Shown here: one piece after another, positions 20,469 through 32,616 of the stretch
How the letters are laid out: every line of letters starts with the position of its first letter
Numbering within the stretch: the stretch's first letter is position 1
Assembly (NCBI GenBank): GCA_030386875.1
Contig: CM059564.1
Location: 64,709,936 to 64,773,935 of the forward strand
Source of the DNA: Morinoia aosen
Taxonomy: Eukaryota; Arthropoda; Malacostraca; Amphipoda; Talitridae
Direction of reading: 5' to 3'
DNA length: 64,000 bases
The notes under the pieces: model-generated
Database searches by the model: none
Told to the model about the DNA's origin: nothing
Seen by the model: the letters and a program-made list of their open reading frames with translations, nothing else
Program-made: the position numbers and the translations under genes

Positions 20469-23400
20469 AGATGAGCAATAATAAGTGATTGTAATACTTG
20501 GCGTGTTACTGGAGACGAGGGAACCTCACTCGATACCAGCTCGTGTTCGCCAAGTTTGGGGTGGCTCCGTGGACTGCAAAATGTGTCGATAGTTTTTAGG
20601 GAACATCTGGCGTTGCTTACGAGATACAGCACTTGTTGTATTTACACAACAGATGCGCTAGCGATTGCAACTTGGCTGTAAATTCGTGCGTTCCTAGCCG
20701 AGATAATGCAAGGAAATCACTGAAATTGTTTGCTAATCTAGGTTCTCCAATGCGATATTTCTGGAAAAATTTTTTTAGAACCGAAATAATTTTTTGGCTC
20801 AAATGATTTGAAAATACATACTTGGAGAAGTGCATCTTTTTCAGTTATAGAACTGAAGAATAGTCATAAAAGACCTGGTCAATATCACCGGCTCACTGGG
20901 AAGTTAGTTGCAGCAATATTAAATCGAACCTAAACATTAATTCGTACAAGCCTTTATGTAAAAAATGATATAACTTGAATCTGATATTTCTTGAATTCTG
21001 TTGATTGAGATGATGATAAATCAGTCATGATCTACTTAGATAATTTGAATCATTTCTTGACGCTGTTATTTGTTACATTTCTAAATTACAGTAATAGTTG
21101 AATCATTTATTTACGCTCTTATTTTCTGCATATCTAAATTAATAGTTGATGACCGAATTGTTTCTTCCCAATAGGCTGGATGAAAAAAACTATTATCAGA
21201 GACTAATCACAAGTAAATTCTCAACTGTTGTTTAGTTCACAGTTTTCCGCTAATGGTTCTTAGAGGTCAAAGTTTATCCTTAAACTGAGAATGCACATCC
21301 TTGAACTAGGCAGGGACGTAAAAGCTTTGCCGATTTTCCAATTCAGGTTTCAAGGCTGGCAGGCATTAGGCCAATAACTCTCTCCTAAATAATTCGCCAA
21401 GTTTATAACGGTGAACTTTGCAAGCTTGAGAGGATGAGAAAATTAGCAAGTATTGTTGATGTTAATTTGAGGCGTTGCAAGAGAGGTGTTGGGCGTAGCA
21501 TCATCGGGCACCGGTCGTTTGCTGCTCAAAACAAAGGATTCTTCTCTTGATTCTATCTGCGTGAAACAAAGCCGCAGTCCAGAAGATGAGTCGAGCGGCG
21601 TTTTCTTTTCGCGATGTTGAGATGCAGAAATTTACGATGCCCTCTTCGTGAGGGAAACTGCCCGGGCGGCAGCGGAGGTGGAGGCTGCCTCTCTGTTCGC
21701 TGGCATTTGCGACAAGCTGCGTCCTGCTCCGGAGACGCCATGCACTCACGAGCCTCGCGTACTCTTAACTCTTGTTGACTCGTTAAAAAGTGTCATTGCA
21801 TCTCATATATATGTCATTGCATTTTGCTATCACGGGGCATTAACGTCAGAGAAACGCGTGTGTTAGAAAGCAGGAATGGTTAGTCAACAATGATGCTCGT
21901 CTGTGGACACCGCAGACATTGACGGGGCGAGGAAAAAATGACTGCGATGAGATGAGTGCGCGCGAGAGACAGATCTGAGGTCAAGGTGAGGGTGATCTTA
22001 TTTCTGGCGATCGTGATCTCCTTATGAATGAAAGCCCTGTTTCTTCCTAAGTTACTGTACTTCATCGTGCTGTGTACGAAAGGAGTTTACTTGAGAGGCA
22101 TAATAGAAATACCGCGTGCATTGTGAATGCTCCCACAACTTCAAATTCAATGTAGAGTTTGAATTTGTTTGAATGATTTTCTTACAACTAATTTTTGTCA
22201 AAGAGAAGAGAGTAAAGTTTTGAACGTTACTTAAGTTTCTAGAGTTCATTCAACCCTGATAAAAGCTTTTTGGTTCTCTCATGCGCTCAAATTCAAAATT
22301 GGATTTTATGAAGAGATATCGAGGCTCAAACATACTTTTTAATTTTTTTTAGTGAACTGCAGTATACATATGCTGTCATATTTGATCGTATCACGAAGTT
22401 ACCATTTTCTCTAATCCTGTGTAGAATTTAGTCTAAGTCTATGTTATGGATAAAAGCTAGAGTATATTTATACATTCATTTCCCTCTATATTATTTATTT
22501 TTTATCTTATTCTTATTTCATGTCCTTCTATGACACCAAATTACGGTAAAAATTGTCCTAATAATTTCACATACTGTAAATTGCGAGTAAACTGTGCATA
22601 ATAACTGTAAAATTTGTGTTTTGAATTGTTTTTTACACCAATTGGATTTCCATCGTCTTTTTGCGGCATATATTAGTTGAGAGCAGGAAAGGATTTACGT
22701 GTTGTATAGATGGATCATTATCAAATGCTATTATTTTTGGAGAGCTATGTACACGAGCTTGCGTTGTTTGACTCCTTTTCTTTCACACTCGTATTTAATT
22801 ATTTGAAAAATCTGCAAGATTAGGTTTGTAGCACATGTGTGCGATTGAGCTATTGTGCTTGGAAGCGACGTTTGATAATACATACCTCTGTCATTGTCAT
22901 TGCACCGCTCACGGGTCACGAGTAATGTCAACGCGTACTCTGTTAGGATCAGAATGAATCAGAAAATCAAATATGGATCGAAATGCACATTATAATTTGC
23001 GTAGTCAGACAGTAATGATTGTGTTACTTCATAAAATGACGCACATGCTTCTTCAAATAATTGTCAAATGTTATGTCTCTACACCGTCAGAAAATACGTT
23101 TTGTTTAATTCTAGAGTCTTATTCACGAGTGAAATGTGTTTGTATGAGTAGACGAAGCAGCCTTAGACTTTGTATCTATGTATTGTGCCAGTATAAGGTA
23201 GTTGAGTCTTGTATCTGCTGTGCAGAACTGATCTTATCATGTTTTCAATGCGTGACGAATGGTGGGACCAGAGAATTGTGCCTCTTTAGGTATAGGAAGG
23301 ACAGACGAGGCTCTATTCACATTTCGGAGTAGATTAATTTTGAGATAACTTGGTCTCTGCAACGCCAAGTTCCGTGTTCGCATCTGAATAAGGGGTATGT

Positions 23401-23735
23401 AACACAAAGGGAAAGCTTTTCCACACGAGTGTAACGATAAAACAAACTGATGCAGTTCAGGTACGTAAATGACGTCATTTTAGAGGCCTTGGGAAATCAT
23501 AGTGAGCAACAAATTTGCTGTACATTTTCGATGGCTGAACTGTGTAAAAATGAGATTCATTACACCTGCGATTTGATCTGTCGCTATTCCTATTTACTTG
23601 CAAAGTACATTTGCGGTCCTTTGCATTCTTGCAGCACGGTTTGTTCTAGCTTCAAGATCCTTGTACTCGGGTGTTAACATTTTAATAGCATCAGGTACAT
23701 GTAAGAATGAATTATTTACTTGACTGAAATATCTT
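20469..23735. other. Intergenic, no supported gene
   Basis: Mostly AT-rich. A patch at about 21,580-21,760 is clearly richer in G+C and CpG but carries no exon with splice signals that I can support. No repeat recognised. Confidence 0.4.
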
Positions 23736-24111
23736 CCTCAGAATGAGGCAACTAATTGTATCTATGGAAACGGGAACTTCCAGAAGGAAGATGCGAGGTT
23801 CCGAGCTGAATGTCTGGTAGGCCTTTCTTTTGTTGAAAGCATAAGCTTTTGATTTGTTGCAGAACACTTTTTTTTTGGTTCACTGTTGTCCTTTTTTCAG
23901 CACGTCCGACTTTCTTCTTCAACTTTTATCTTGTTTTATAAACTTCTATTTTCACTTACTGTATCTCGTGTGGATCTTGTGTGGGAACACACTTTGTTCA
24001 TAGTTTCCGTTCCCTAAATTCTATGCTAAATGGTGCCTTCCTCCCTGGTTTCACTGGAATACCTTTGTTTTGGTTAGAGAGCCTCAAACCAACTGATCTC
24101 ATTTAATCTAG
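23736..24111 (+). mobile_element. SINE-A copy 3 (older subfamily with GGGAACACA block)
   Basis: Full-length but diverged copy. It has TTGTATCTATGG, GAGGTTCCGAGCTGAATG, CTTTCTTCTTCAACTTTTATC, then the extra block GTGTGGGAACACAC absent from the youngest copies, then AATGGTGCCTTCCTCC. The tail is reduced to ATCTCATTTAATCTAG. No target-site duplication is visible. Confidence 0.8.
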
Positions 24112-24344
24112 ATCAAATGCCTACACGATATGTGTCTCAAATTTCTTTACTCTCGCATGCTTTCAATAATTATACCACACCATATATGCTTAGTTTTTAT
24201 TTATCTATTCCAGCATTCTATAGATTGTGGTCATAATTCTTAACCTAAAAGTCACTAAATAACATCTTGGAGAGGAGAATTTTCTCTTTCAGTCATCGTG
24301 TTCTAACACGAGTGCACGAGTGAATTTCTTTGTTTCGTGGAAAA

Positions 24345-24378
24345 GCAACCTTCGCAGCAATAGGGCTGCGAAGGTTGC
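24345..24378. other. Perfect hairpin, 14-bp stem and 6-nt loop
   Basis: The left arm GCAACCTTCGCAGC (24345-24358) and right arm GCTGCGAAGGTTGC (24365-24378) are exact reverse complements around AATAGG. It is GC-rich against AT-rich surroundings. It is not part of any repeat copy I see. Function unknown. Confidence 0.75.
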
Positions 24379-24600
24379 CGCGTGTCTGGTGCAGCTCTGC
24401 GAGTATATAGTGACGCGAAACATGTATTTGAACAAAAAAAAACATTCATTTTAAATATTTATTGACGACACAGAACTATGAAGGCCTTACAAAATGGGCG
24501 AACTGCACCAAAAAATAAAAAAATCAGAAATAGAATATTAATTTTGTTACGATTAGGAGAATTTGTCTGTAATTTATAATACGTAGTTGAAAAGGTATTT

Positions 24601-24729
24601 TAAACCATTTCAACAATTTGTTTACCACAAGCGATATAGCAGTAGAGTATTTGTTGAGGACAATGGACACATCTGAGTGTAGCGATATGCGGGCCCAAAT
24701 AAGTTCAGAAACTTCTAAAGCATCCTATT
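24601..24729 (+). repeat. R4 dispersed repeat, copy 2
   Basis: Partner of 12811-12948 in the same orientation, with GTTTACCACAAGCGATA, GAGTGTAGCGATA and GGGCCCAAATAAGTTCAG in order. Confidence 0.65.
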
Positions 24730-25071
24730 ATCAACGCTATTTAAAGGTGTACGTTTATGTTTAATCCAATTCACTTCCTAGGTGCACACTACACTGATCA
24801 CTAAATTGGTTCTCTAAAGATTCGACGGTTAATTTTAAAAAGAAGTTTAGATTGGCTAGATGTGGACATTGTATTCTGGAACAGATTAAGGTCAGATTTA
24901 AGACCTGTCATTAATCATGTCAAATTATCCTATCAAGATGAGTCATATCGCAGAAGAAACTTGACTTGATTACCGTATGTAATTATTATCCCAATATAAA
25001 GAGGGATTCAGGATTAGATCACTTTGAAAGCTGTGTACGTATTTTTTTCACAGATCACAGCAGGGATCCAA

Positions 25072-25437
25072 CCCCTCACGGGGATACAGGTATTGTATCT
25101 ATGGGAATTAGCGCTCCCAGGGAGACTAAATGAGGGCCCGAGCTAAAGGTTTGGTAGGCTTCCTTTTGTTGAAATAGAATAGATTTTTGTTTTGTTACGG
25201 ACCATCTTTTTTTCGGTTCACTGCTGTCCTGTTTTTCAGCACCTACTACTTTCTTCTTCAACTTTTTCTTGTTTCATGAACTTCTTTCTTAGCTTCCTGT
25301 TTCTGTGCACCTTGTGCATAGATTCCGCGTTCCCTCAACTCCATACTAAATGGTGCCTTCCTCCTTCCTCTCTTAGAACATCTTTGTCGTGCAATTAAGG
25401 GAGGCTAAAACTTTCTTATATAATAATAATAATAATA
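25072..25437 (+). mobile_element. SINE-A copy 4 (TAA-tail subfamily) with 13-bp duplication
   Basis: Young full-length copy of 366 bp. It begins CCCCTCACGGGGATAC and ends in a (TAA)n tail. It is flanked by the exact direct repeat AGCAGGGATCCAA at 25059-25071 and 25438-25450, the signature of target-primed retroposition. It is very close in sequence to the copies at 25935 and 32214 and lacks the GGGAACACA block. Non-coding. Confidence 0.93.
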
Positions 25438-25934
25438 AGCAGGGATCCAATTTTAAGGCTATAGTTCTAATGAAGAGGATACTGTGCTGTGACTGTGCTG
25501 CTGAATGATAAGAAAGTATGAAGTTACTTCCATTTCGGGTTAAATGATCATGATGGCCAGTTTGTGCAGTTAATAATTGTTTGAGGTGTTTGCTTCCCTC
25601 ATTAATCAGTGTTTTATGTATTGTAAATTATATGTGAAGAGCGTGTAGAGATCCAGAAGCACAAGTATTTTAAACTTTTGAATGAGTCGTTTATGTGGCC
25701 AATTCAGTGATTACCTCTTCAATGGCTCTTTTTTGCAGCGCAAGAGCCAAATTAGTTTTACTTCTATCATTTTCGTGCATTGCTTCTATTAAGTATTGTA
25801 AATATAGTGAAATGAGCGCTCAAAACAGTATATTTAATGCTTCTACAGGCAATATATTTTTCACTTTATTAATGATTCAAACGAATTTTAATAATTTAAA
25901 ACTGATAAGTGCTATATGCTCTTCGAAGGTCCAA

Positions 25935-26304
25935 CCCCTCAGGGGGATACAGGTATTGTATCTATGGGAATTAGCGCTCCCATGGGGGACTATGTGAGGG
26001 CTTGAGCTAAAGGTTAGGTAGGCTTCCTTTTGTTGAAATAGAGTAGGTTTTTGTTTTGTTACGGACCATCTTTTTTCGGTTCACTGCTGTCCTGTTTTTC
26101 AGCACCTACTACTTTCTTCTTCAACTTTTTCTTATTTCATGAACTTCTTTTTTAGCTTCCTGTTTCTGTGCACCTTGTGCATAGATTCTGCGTTCCCTCA
26201 ACTCCATACTAAATGGTGCCTTCCTCTTTCCTCTCTTAGAACATCTTTGTCGTGCAATTAAGGGAGGCTAAAACGTTCTTATATAATAATAATAATAATA
26301 ATTA
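25935..26304 (+). mobile_element. SINE-A copy 5 (TAA-tail subfamily) with 10-bp duplication
   Basis: Full-length copy only about 500 bp from copy 4 and nearly identical to it, including the shared CAGGTATT loop variant. The tail is (TAA)n. The direct repeat GAAGGTCCAA flanks it at 25925-25934 and 26305-26314, different from that of copy 4, so this is an independent insertion and not a tandem duplication. Confidence 0.92.
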
Positions 26305-26314
26305 GAAGGTCCAA

Positions 26315-29300
26315 TGTGTCTCCATTATAATGCCAAGGAACTTACAGGAGTTGGTTTCTTCTTATTCGCCATCCCCAATCTTAAACACTCATGGCTCTTG
26401 TGAAGCTCCACTCGAGGCCTTTATACGTGAGCCTGCGACAAAATGTATACCAGTGTAAACAGGGCTTTACTCAGGCGGTTTTTTGTAACTCATTTTCATA
26501 AATTGTGCCAATATTTTTCTTCATCGATAGTTCCTTCTATATTATTCCCAATTGTGGTGTGTCATTGCATGAACGCAAAGCAACCCCATATCCTCACTGC
26601 TCCGTGCGTTGCGTATTTGCTCTTCTCAGGCACAGGATAAACAGTAAGTTTATGTTTGTTAGGCCTGTGCATACTGTGCAGTACGGATTAGCTGACGGCA
26701 TCATACGCGGGGGAGATGCTGCTTGGTGACGTGACTTATAAATCGACTTTAGGGACTTCTATATTTCGTGTCCGCTATGTTTATCCTTACCTTCATCGCT
26801 ATCTCTTAGTGTTTTTTTTCCTCTTCCATCATAACTTGCCGTTTCTATGCGCATAGTTTTTCCTTGTTATACTGTCTTCTCTTCTTTCTCTTAAGACCGT
26901 AATTGCGTCTTAACTAATCATTATAAATAAATGTTCTACGTTTGGGGAGATGTTCTTCTCGGTGAAGGCTGCGCCATCTTCTCTGTGAACCTGACATCAT
27001 TATGGCTCTAACGCTCTCTTTTTCTTCCTTCAAACCGTACAGTTTGTTTTAAAAAAACAATTATCTGGCTTCAAACTTACTGTTGTATTCTGAAGTCTGG
27101 ATTTTAAATGACGTTTTTGCAGCTATGGAATCTTGCTTGACAGGGAAATAATTTTCAAGTTCATCTCTTTCATGAACGGATTAGTTTTAATCATACTTCA
27201 GACTTTTCATGAACTTATTATTGAAATCTTTCGGGGTACTCAAAATCTAACCCAACTAACCGTGGCGCCAATCATCATTAATTTCTTCACCATGTCGCCC
27301 ACAGCGTTAAAATAGAGGTTTGTATTTTGAGTATTATTCCGAAGGCTCTCTTCTGAACTACCCGCAGAATTAATACGATCGTTCCCAGATTTTGACAACT
27401 CTCTTTGCTTGAACATCGTGTAGTGCTTTTAAACATGCTGATGTAAAATAACCCTAAAACACCCTGGTAACCCAACATCACTTACCATTTAAGTTCCCAC
27501 TTTTAAGTTCCCAAAAAATTTTAGCCTATCTAGCATTCGAAATTGGTAAAAAATATATACCAGAGTGTTCAAAACCTTTTTCTCATTATTTATTTTATGC
27601 AATAGCCATCAACTTGATCATTTAAAGAAATATAATTATGATGCTGAGTGCTGTGGCTGCTGCAGCTGGTGTGTGGTGCTTCTGAATGTTCACCCTGCAG
27701 GTGCACAGGGATGGAAATGATGATCCGTTTCCTACGTCACGTCTGAGGTTATGAGTGCCTTCGATGCCGTTTGAATAACGCTAGATGCTATGTTTGATGC
27801 CATAGCCGCTATCCTAGGGCTTAGTACCTTAACAGATGTGCTTTGTGTCTGTGTCTGTCGTTAAATTTTATGGCCGATGAAATTCATTTGTTTTGCCGAT
27901 GTAATTCATTCCATTATTTTCAACATCAGCGATTTGTTTACTTCTCTCCAGTTGACGGGCCAACTTCAACAATACATCAGCTTGTTTCAAAACGACAATT
28001 AATTGTTTCCATTTTCTTACTAGTGTGTTGATGGCGGATTTTTCTAAAAGTCTGAGACCACAAATGCTGGATCAGAGTTTTGAGCCAGCAATAGTGGTAT
28101 TTTCAGGCTAATAGTGATTGTGCTAGTTAAATCAAAACCAGATAACCAAGCCGAAGATCAGATTTATATAGCGAAAATTATCCTTTAGTATTATACTGAA
28201 ATTTAAGGATTCAGGAAGTACTGTAGATGCTGTAGTTGTTCATGTACGGAGATGACGATCCCTGATAATTTACACGTCATTGCAACACGCCGACTTCCTC
28301 ACGGAGCTAATCACTCGCAATCAATTGTTGGCTGCATCGCGCCCTCACTGCGGCGTATATGGCGTCCGATCGACCGCCGCCCGCCCTCCGGCCTGCCCTG
28401 CAATGGTGCTTGTGCTCAAGTGCTCACTGGGGAGAATTTCCTTGAGGCACTGATGCATAACGTGCGACTTATGTGTTGAATCTATGGATTTATGCTTCTT
28501 TACTGTGTTCAGGTGTAGGTAGGGTTCAAATAGGCCCCGATATGAAAGAGGCTAAATAAAAATTAGTTTGAAATCCGCATCTTGTTGGTGTCGTATGGCC
28601 ATGGAATATGTGATCTAGGCTGAGAAAGCACACCTGCGCTTGCACTCACATAACTATACCTACTCGACTTCACTATATCGTCATTTGGCTGATATGCTCA
28701 TGAATCGGGAACTGCCGTAGCTCTCAGTGAGACCAGCAGTCATTAACAATTTCTCCAGTTTCCTTAATAAGAGTTTTACATAAAAACTCGAATACATTAC
28801 TGAACTGAAATTTCACAACCGTGAACTGACTTGACCCTAAGAAGGCGAACTAGCATCAGGAATTTGACGCGTGAACTTAATTGCTGTTTTCGAGGCCCTG
28901 AAGACGCCCATGACTGAGAACATCGCACCTGCATTAATGGCGCGTCATTAGGTGCTCCTTCGCTTTCTTGATTAACTCAGACTTGCCTCCCGTGTTACCG
29001 CCGAACTTTCATGCTGCATCCATTATTGAGGCAGTCGTCTGGCCAAAACATGTCATGCAGCGCTTCTATTCGGGAGCAGCATTGTTTTCCTGCGCTAAAT
29101 ACGTGTGATGGGCTTTTGAATACATTAGTGTTCGTTCAGCGTGCGTTTAAATACATCATTTTAACTATGATGTGACCCACCGGTGGTTACCGAGGGGATC
29201 TTCGTAATGCAATAATGCTCCGACCAACCTGCAGCCTCAAACTCAATTTTTGTAAATTCTTTATGAAAACTAGATGAAAGAACGATTTATTTAATATTCG

Positions 29301-31134
29301 TTATTTTCAAAATTCCTCTCTAAAATTGACTCTAATTTGAATTAAATATTTAACTTTAGTTTAACTCGCCGCAGTTAACGTGGTTTGCTCGGTAGAAACT
29401 GATGCATATGGTTTTTGAGCTGCATAAACTACTACAGCGATTGAGCACGTTGTTAACCTTTCAATTGAACCTCTAATTTGCAATTATTAAAAAACTAGCA
29501 CTCCCATGCCGTCACTAACGACACCGTAATTTTAGACATTTGCGTTTGGTCACTTATTTTCGCCTTATCTCATGTATGCTATCTTTTTAGTTTTACTCTA
29601 CACCAGTGCTGCCTTTTTTCATGCCGGCCTTTCGTCTGTCAGATTGATCATGGGTTTCATTTGGTATCTTCTCGCAAATCTTTCTCGTTCCAGCTGCGGT
29701 CTGCTCTTCTGTTACATTTTTCCCCGATGAGAATACTTCATCATGGCTCGTCGTTTTATCTTTCCATTTCTTCATTATGATGCCCTCAGATACCTTCACT
29801 TATCATGCGATCATTTGAGCTAGTTTTGGGATAGAATCCACCGTCGTTGTCTCTCATTCTCTTTCCTCTTTACATCGGAGATTCTATGCTGAGGTAGGGC
29901 TTTAAGTAGCTACCTTCGCTGCTTAGGAAATGTCGCAATGAGCTAATAACTTAAAAATTCTGATGTTTTCCAAAGATGTAGATGGCGGTGTTATAGTGAG
30001 TCTTTCAACTTCTTATTTAATGACGAAACATCAGCTGCGCGTGCTTTAAGTGATTGCCCTTCACCTCATATTGGGGGACTTGCCACTCCTCGACGATATG
30101 TAACATACCTGATGTTACACTCAGGGAGGTTATGCAGATAGTGTCTGTCTTCGTCAGTGTATTTCGGCGAAGTAGCGCTACTCAGCAGCTGCCCAAGCTT
30201 CTCACCACAAAATGAGCGATTCTTGTTGCGAGAGTCTGTTGTTATTGTTAGGTGAGCCTTACCTTCATTATTTACTTCTCTGGCTCTCCCGGGAGAGGCC
30301 GGTCTACCGTGCAATTGACCTCCTACACGACTGTCTTCGGTCGTTATTCTTCACTCTCATTCATCATTTCGTTTCATTGAGATGCGCATTCTTTTTCTAA
30401 TGGAGCGAGCTGTGGGTTGACTTGTATGATTACTCGACTTCTCAGCAGTGCAAGTGACTCTACAATATGCGTATTTGGAGCGTAATAGAAAGAAATGCTG
30501 ATGCACTAGTTAATATTTATCACTCTACTAACTTGTTTTAGGATGATCCGCATCAGTAAAATCCCTAGTTGGCCTACTAGATCCGAAGTTAAAGGTATTT
30601 GTAAAAGTTCTTTGGAAAGCGAAATTCAATCTTTGTGAGCCTAAAAATGGTTATAAATGCGCATCTGCCTGATAGGAAATAATCATTTCTGAAGTTCTAC
30701 CGGGTTAGTAGGATCGATTCTGTGAGTTAATTGTCATTACGCATCCCTCCTAATATAATGCTTGACTGTATGCGGCTAAAATACTCGAATATAAATATTT
30801 TGCATATAGCAGGGGCAAATAAAGCCGTTCTTTGGGACATTTTTTGAAAAGGACGCAGTTTTTTTAAATGCCGTTCTGCATTTTTATTTGTGTGTTGAGC
30901 TTTACATGGAATCAGGGCAGACACTGCGAATTTTACCAACATAGTACTGAATGTTGACCTGGACGTGCCGCTCTCCTCACGCAGTTGTGAGTGCAGAGCT
31001 ACTGCTGTGCTTTACCTCAAATTTCAAGTGCGATGGCCTCTTCAGTAATGCTAATTGGCACTTGGGAAACTTTGTGATAGACTTCAGCTCGACAAATAAA
31101 ACATCTCCCTTTATGCGACTTTAGATTTTATAAG
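26315..31134. other. Intergenic, no supported gene
   Basis: Nearly 5 kb without a gene I can support. A weak middle fragment of SINE-A may lie at about 26,810-26,870 (TTGCCGTTTCTATGCGCATAG). A G+C-richer patch at 28,330-28,430 has short open frames only. Confidence 0.4.
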
Positions 31135-31151
31135 ACTTCAGTCTACATTGT

Positions 31152-31218
31152 ATGGAACTTCAAACTTCACTCTAATGGACTTCAGACTTCACTCTACGGA
31201 CCTTCAGACTTCACTCTG
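31152..31218 (+). repeat. 22-23-bp tandem repeat, three units
   Basis: Units at 31152-31174, 31175-31196 and 31197-31218 follow the pattern ATGGACTTCAGACTTCACTC with one to three changes each. Partial units continue on both sides (31130-31151 and 31219-31260). Confidence 0.85.
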
Positions 31219-31260
31219 TAAGAATTCAAACTTTAACGAACTAGACTTCATACTTTACCT

Positions 31261-32200
31261 ATTTGCACTTCTTATTTCTTTTATGACTTCTGCGGGAAGT
31301 GCGGCAGGCTTCCCAGAGACAGTACCAGCGCGCTTAGAATGCCTGCTGAACAGTTCACCTCAGGATAATAAGAAGGAAGATCGAACTTTCGAGCGTGATC
31401 GAATGCCGCGACGAATTCCCGGGACTGTTGCTTTCTCAAGTGTTGGTGTCATCGATCATTCCAGCCCGCGTGGTTCTCGACCACGACTCAGCCATCTTTA
31501 TTTTGTAAGCCGTCATTGCTGGACACGATGCAGTTCCTCATGGAATTTGAGTGGGATGAAGAAAGTTGTTCGGGCGCAGGCCGGGGGCAGTGACACGCTT
31601 CACCGCTGCTTGCACAAGAAAACAGTTCAAATGATTGTCCACATTGAGAAGTGAGGATATAGGGGAGACTTGAAGCGATGAACGGGGTCTCCTTTGCTTC
31701 TTTAATTTTTTTTTCCTTCGTATGAAATTAGGTCAAATGTGCTTGGGTTTGCGAAGGGCAAGTTGGGATTATGGCAGGTAAAATGTTTTCGCAATTGATA
31801 ATGGTAAATCTTAGAAGTAAAACTTTGCATTTTCTTGCACTCAAATTATGTTTCATTGAATCGACAAGATTTGATATTTAAATGTCGATAATTCCAATCA
31901 AAATTCAATAATATTGCTATTTGTTTCAGTGAGGATTGTTAAAATGATATTTACTCGGATGTGGTCATCAATACTAGGGCGGAAAGCAACAAGGACGGTT
32001 TAAACGTTTAGCCGTTTATCATTGGCCCTCCTTGCGAATGTTTTCTGCGACTTTGTTCCTCTCATGCTACAGTACTTCACCAAGAACTCGGCTGGCATCT
32101 ATCAGCTCTATAGCAAAGAAGGGACACTTTCAAGCTGAAGTGTAATAGTTTGGAGTTATGGAATCTCGTAGACTTTACAGCCTCGACAACGCTCATCGAC
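31261..32200. other. Intergenic, no supported gene
   Basis: A G+C-richer stretch at 31,300-31,620 keeps one frame open (31148-31654, 168 codons) but shows no domain, no repeat and no clear splice context. The rest is AT-rich. Confidence 0.4.
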
Positions 32201-32213
32201 TCTCAGCCGGAAA

Positions 32214-32557
32214 CCCCTCAGGGGGATACAACTATTGTATCTATGGGAATTAGCGCTCCCAGGGGAACCATGTGAGGGCCCGAGCTAAAGGTTAGGTAGG
32301 CTTCCTTTTTGTTGTAATAAAATAGGTTTTCGTTTTGTTACGGACCATCTTTTTTCGGTTCACTGCTGTCCTGTTTTTCAGCACCTACTACTTTCTTCTT
32401 CAACTTTTTTCTTGTTTCATGAACTTCTTTCCTAGCTTAGTGTTTCTGTGCACCTTGTTCATAGATTCCGCGTTCCCTCAACTCCATACTAAATGGTGCC
32501 TTCCTCTTTCCTCTCTTGGAACATCTTTGTCGTGGTTAAGGGAGGCTAAAACTTTCT

Positions 32558-32597
<40 letters not shown>

Positions 32598-32603
32598 TAA
32601 TAA
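32214..32603 (+). mobile_element. SINE-A copy 6 (TAA-tail subfamily) with 13-bp duplication
   Basis: Full-length copy, head CCCCTCAGGGGGATACAAC, body as in copies 4 and 5, and the longest tail of the group (about 12 TAA units with one TGA change). The direct repeat TCTCAGCCGGAAA lies at 32201-32213 and 32604-32616. Confidence 0.92.
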
Positions 32604-32616
32604 TCTCAGCCGGAAA

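Noticed and set aside
21580-21760. G+C-rich patch with short frames on both strands
   Set aside because: No splice sites, no recognisable protein and no partner elsewhere in the window.
26810-26870. Thirteenth SINE-A fragment
   Set aside because: Only one word (CCGTTTCTATGCGCATAG) is convincing; too short to call.
31148-31654. 168-codon open frame
   Set aside because: Starts inside a tandem repeat, shows no domain or clear splice sites, and such a run is only mildly unlikely in a window of this size.
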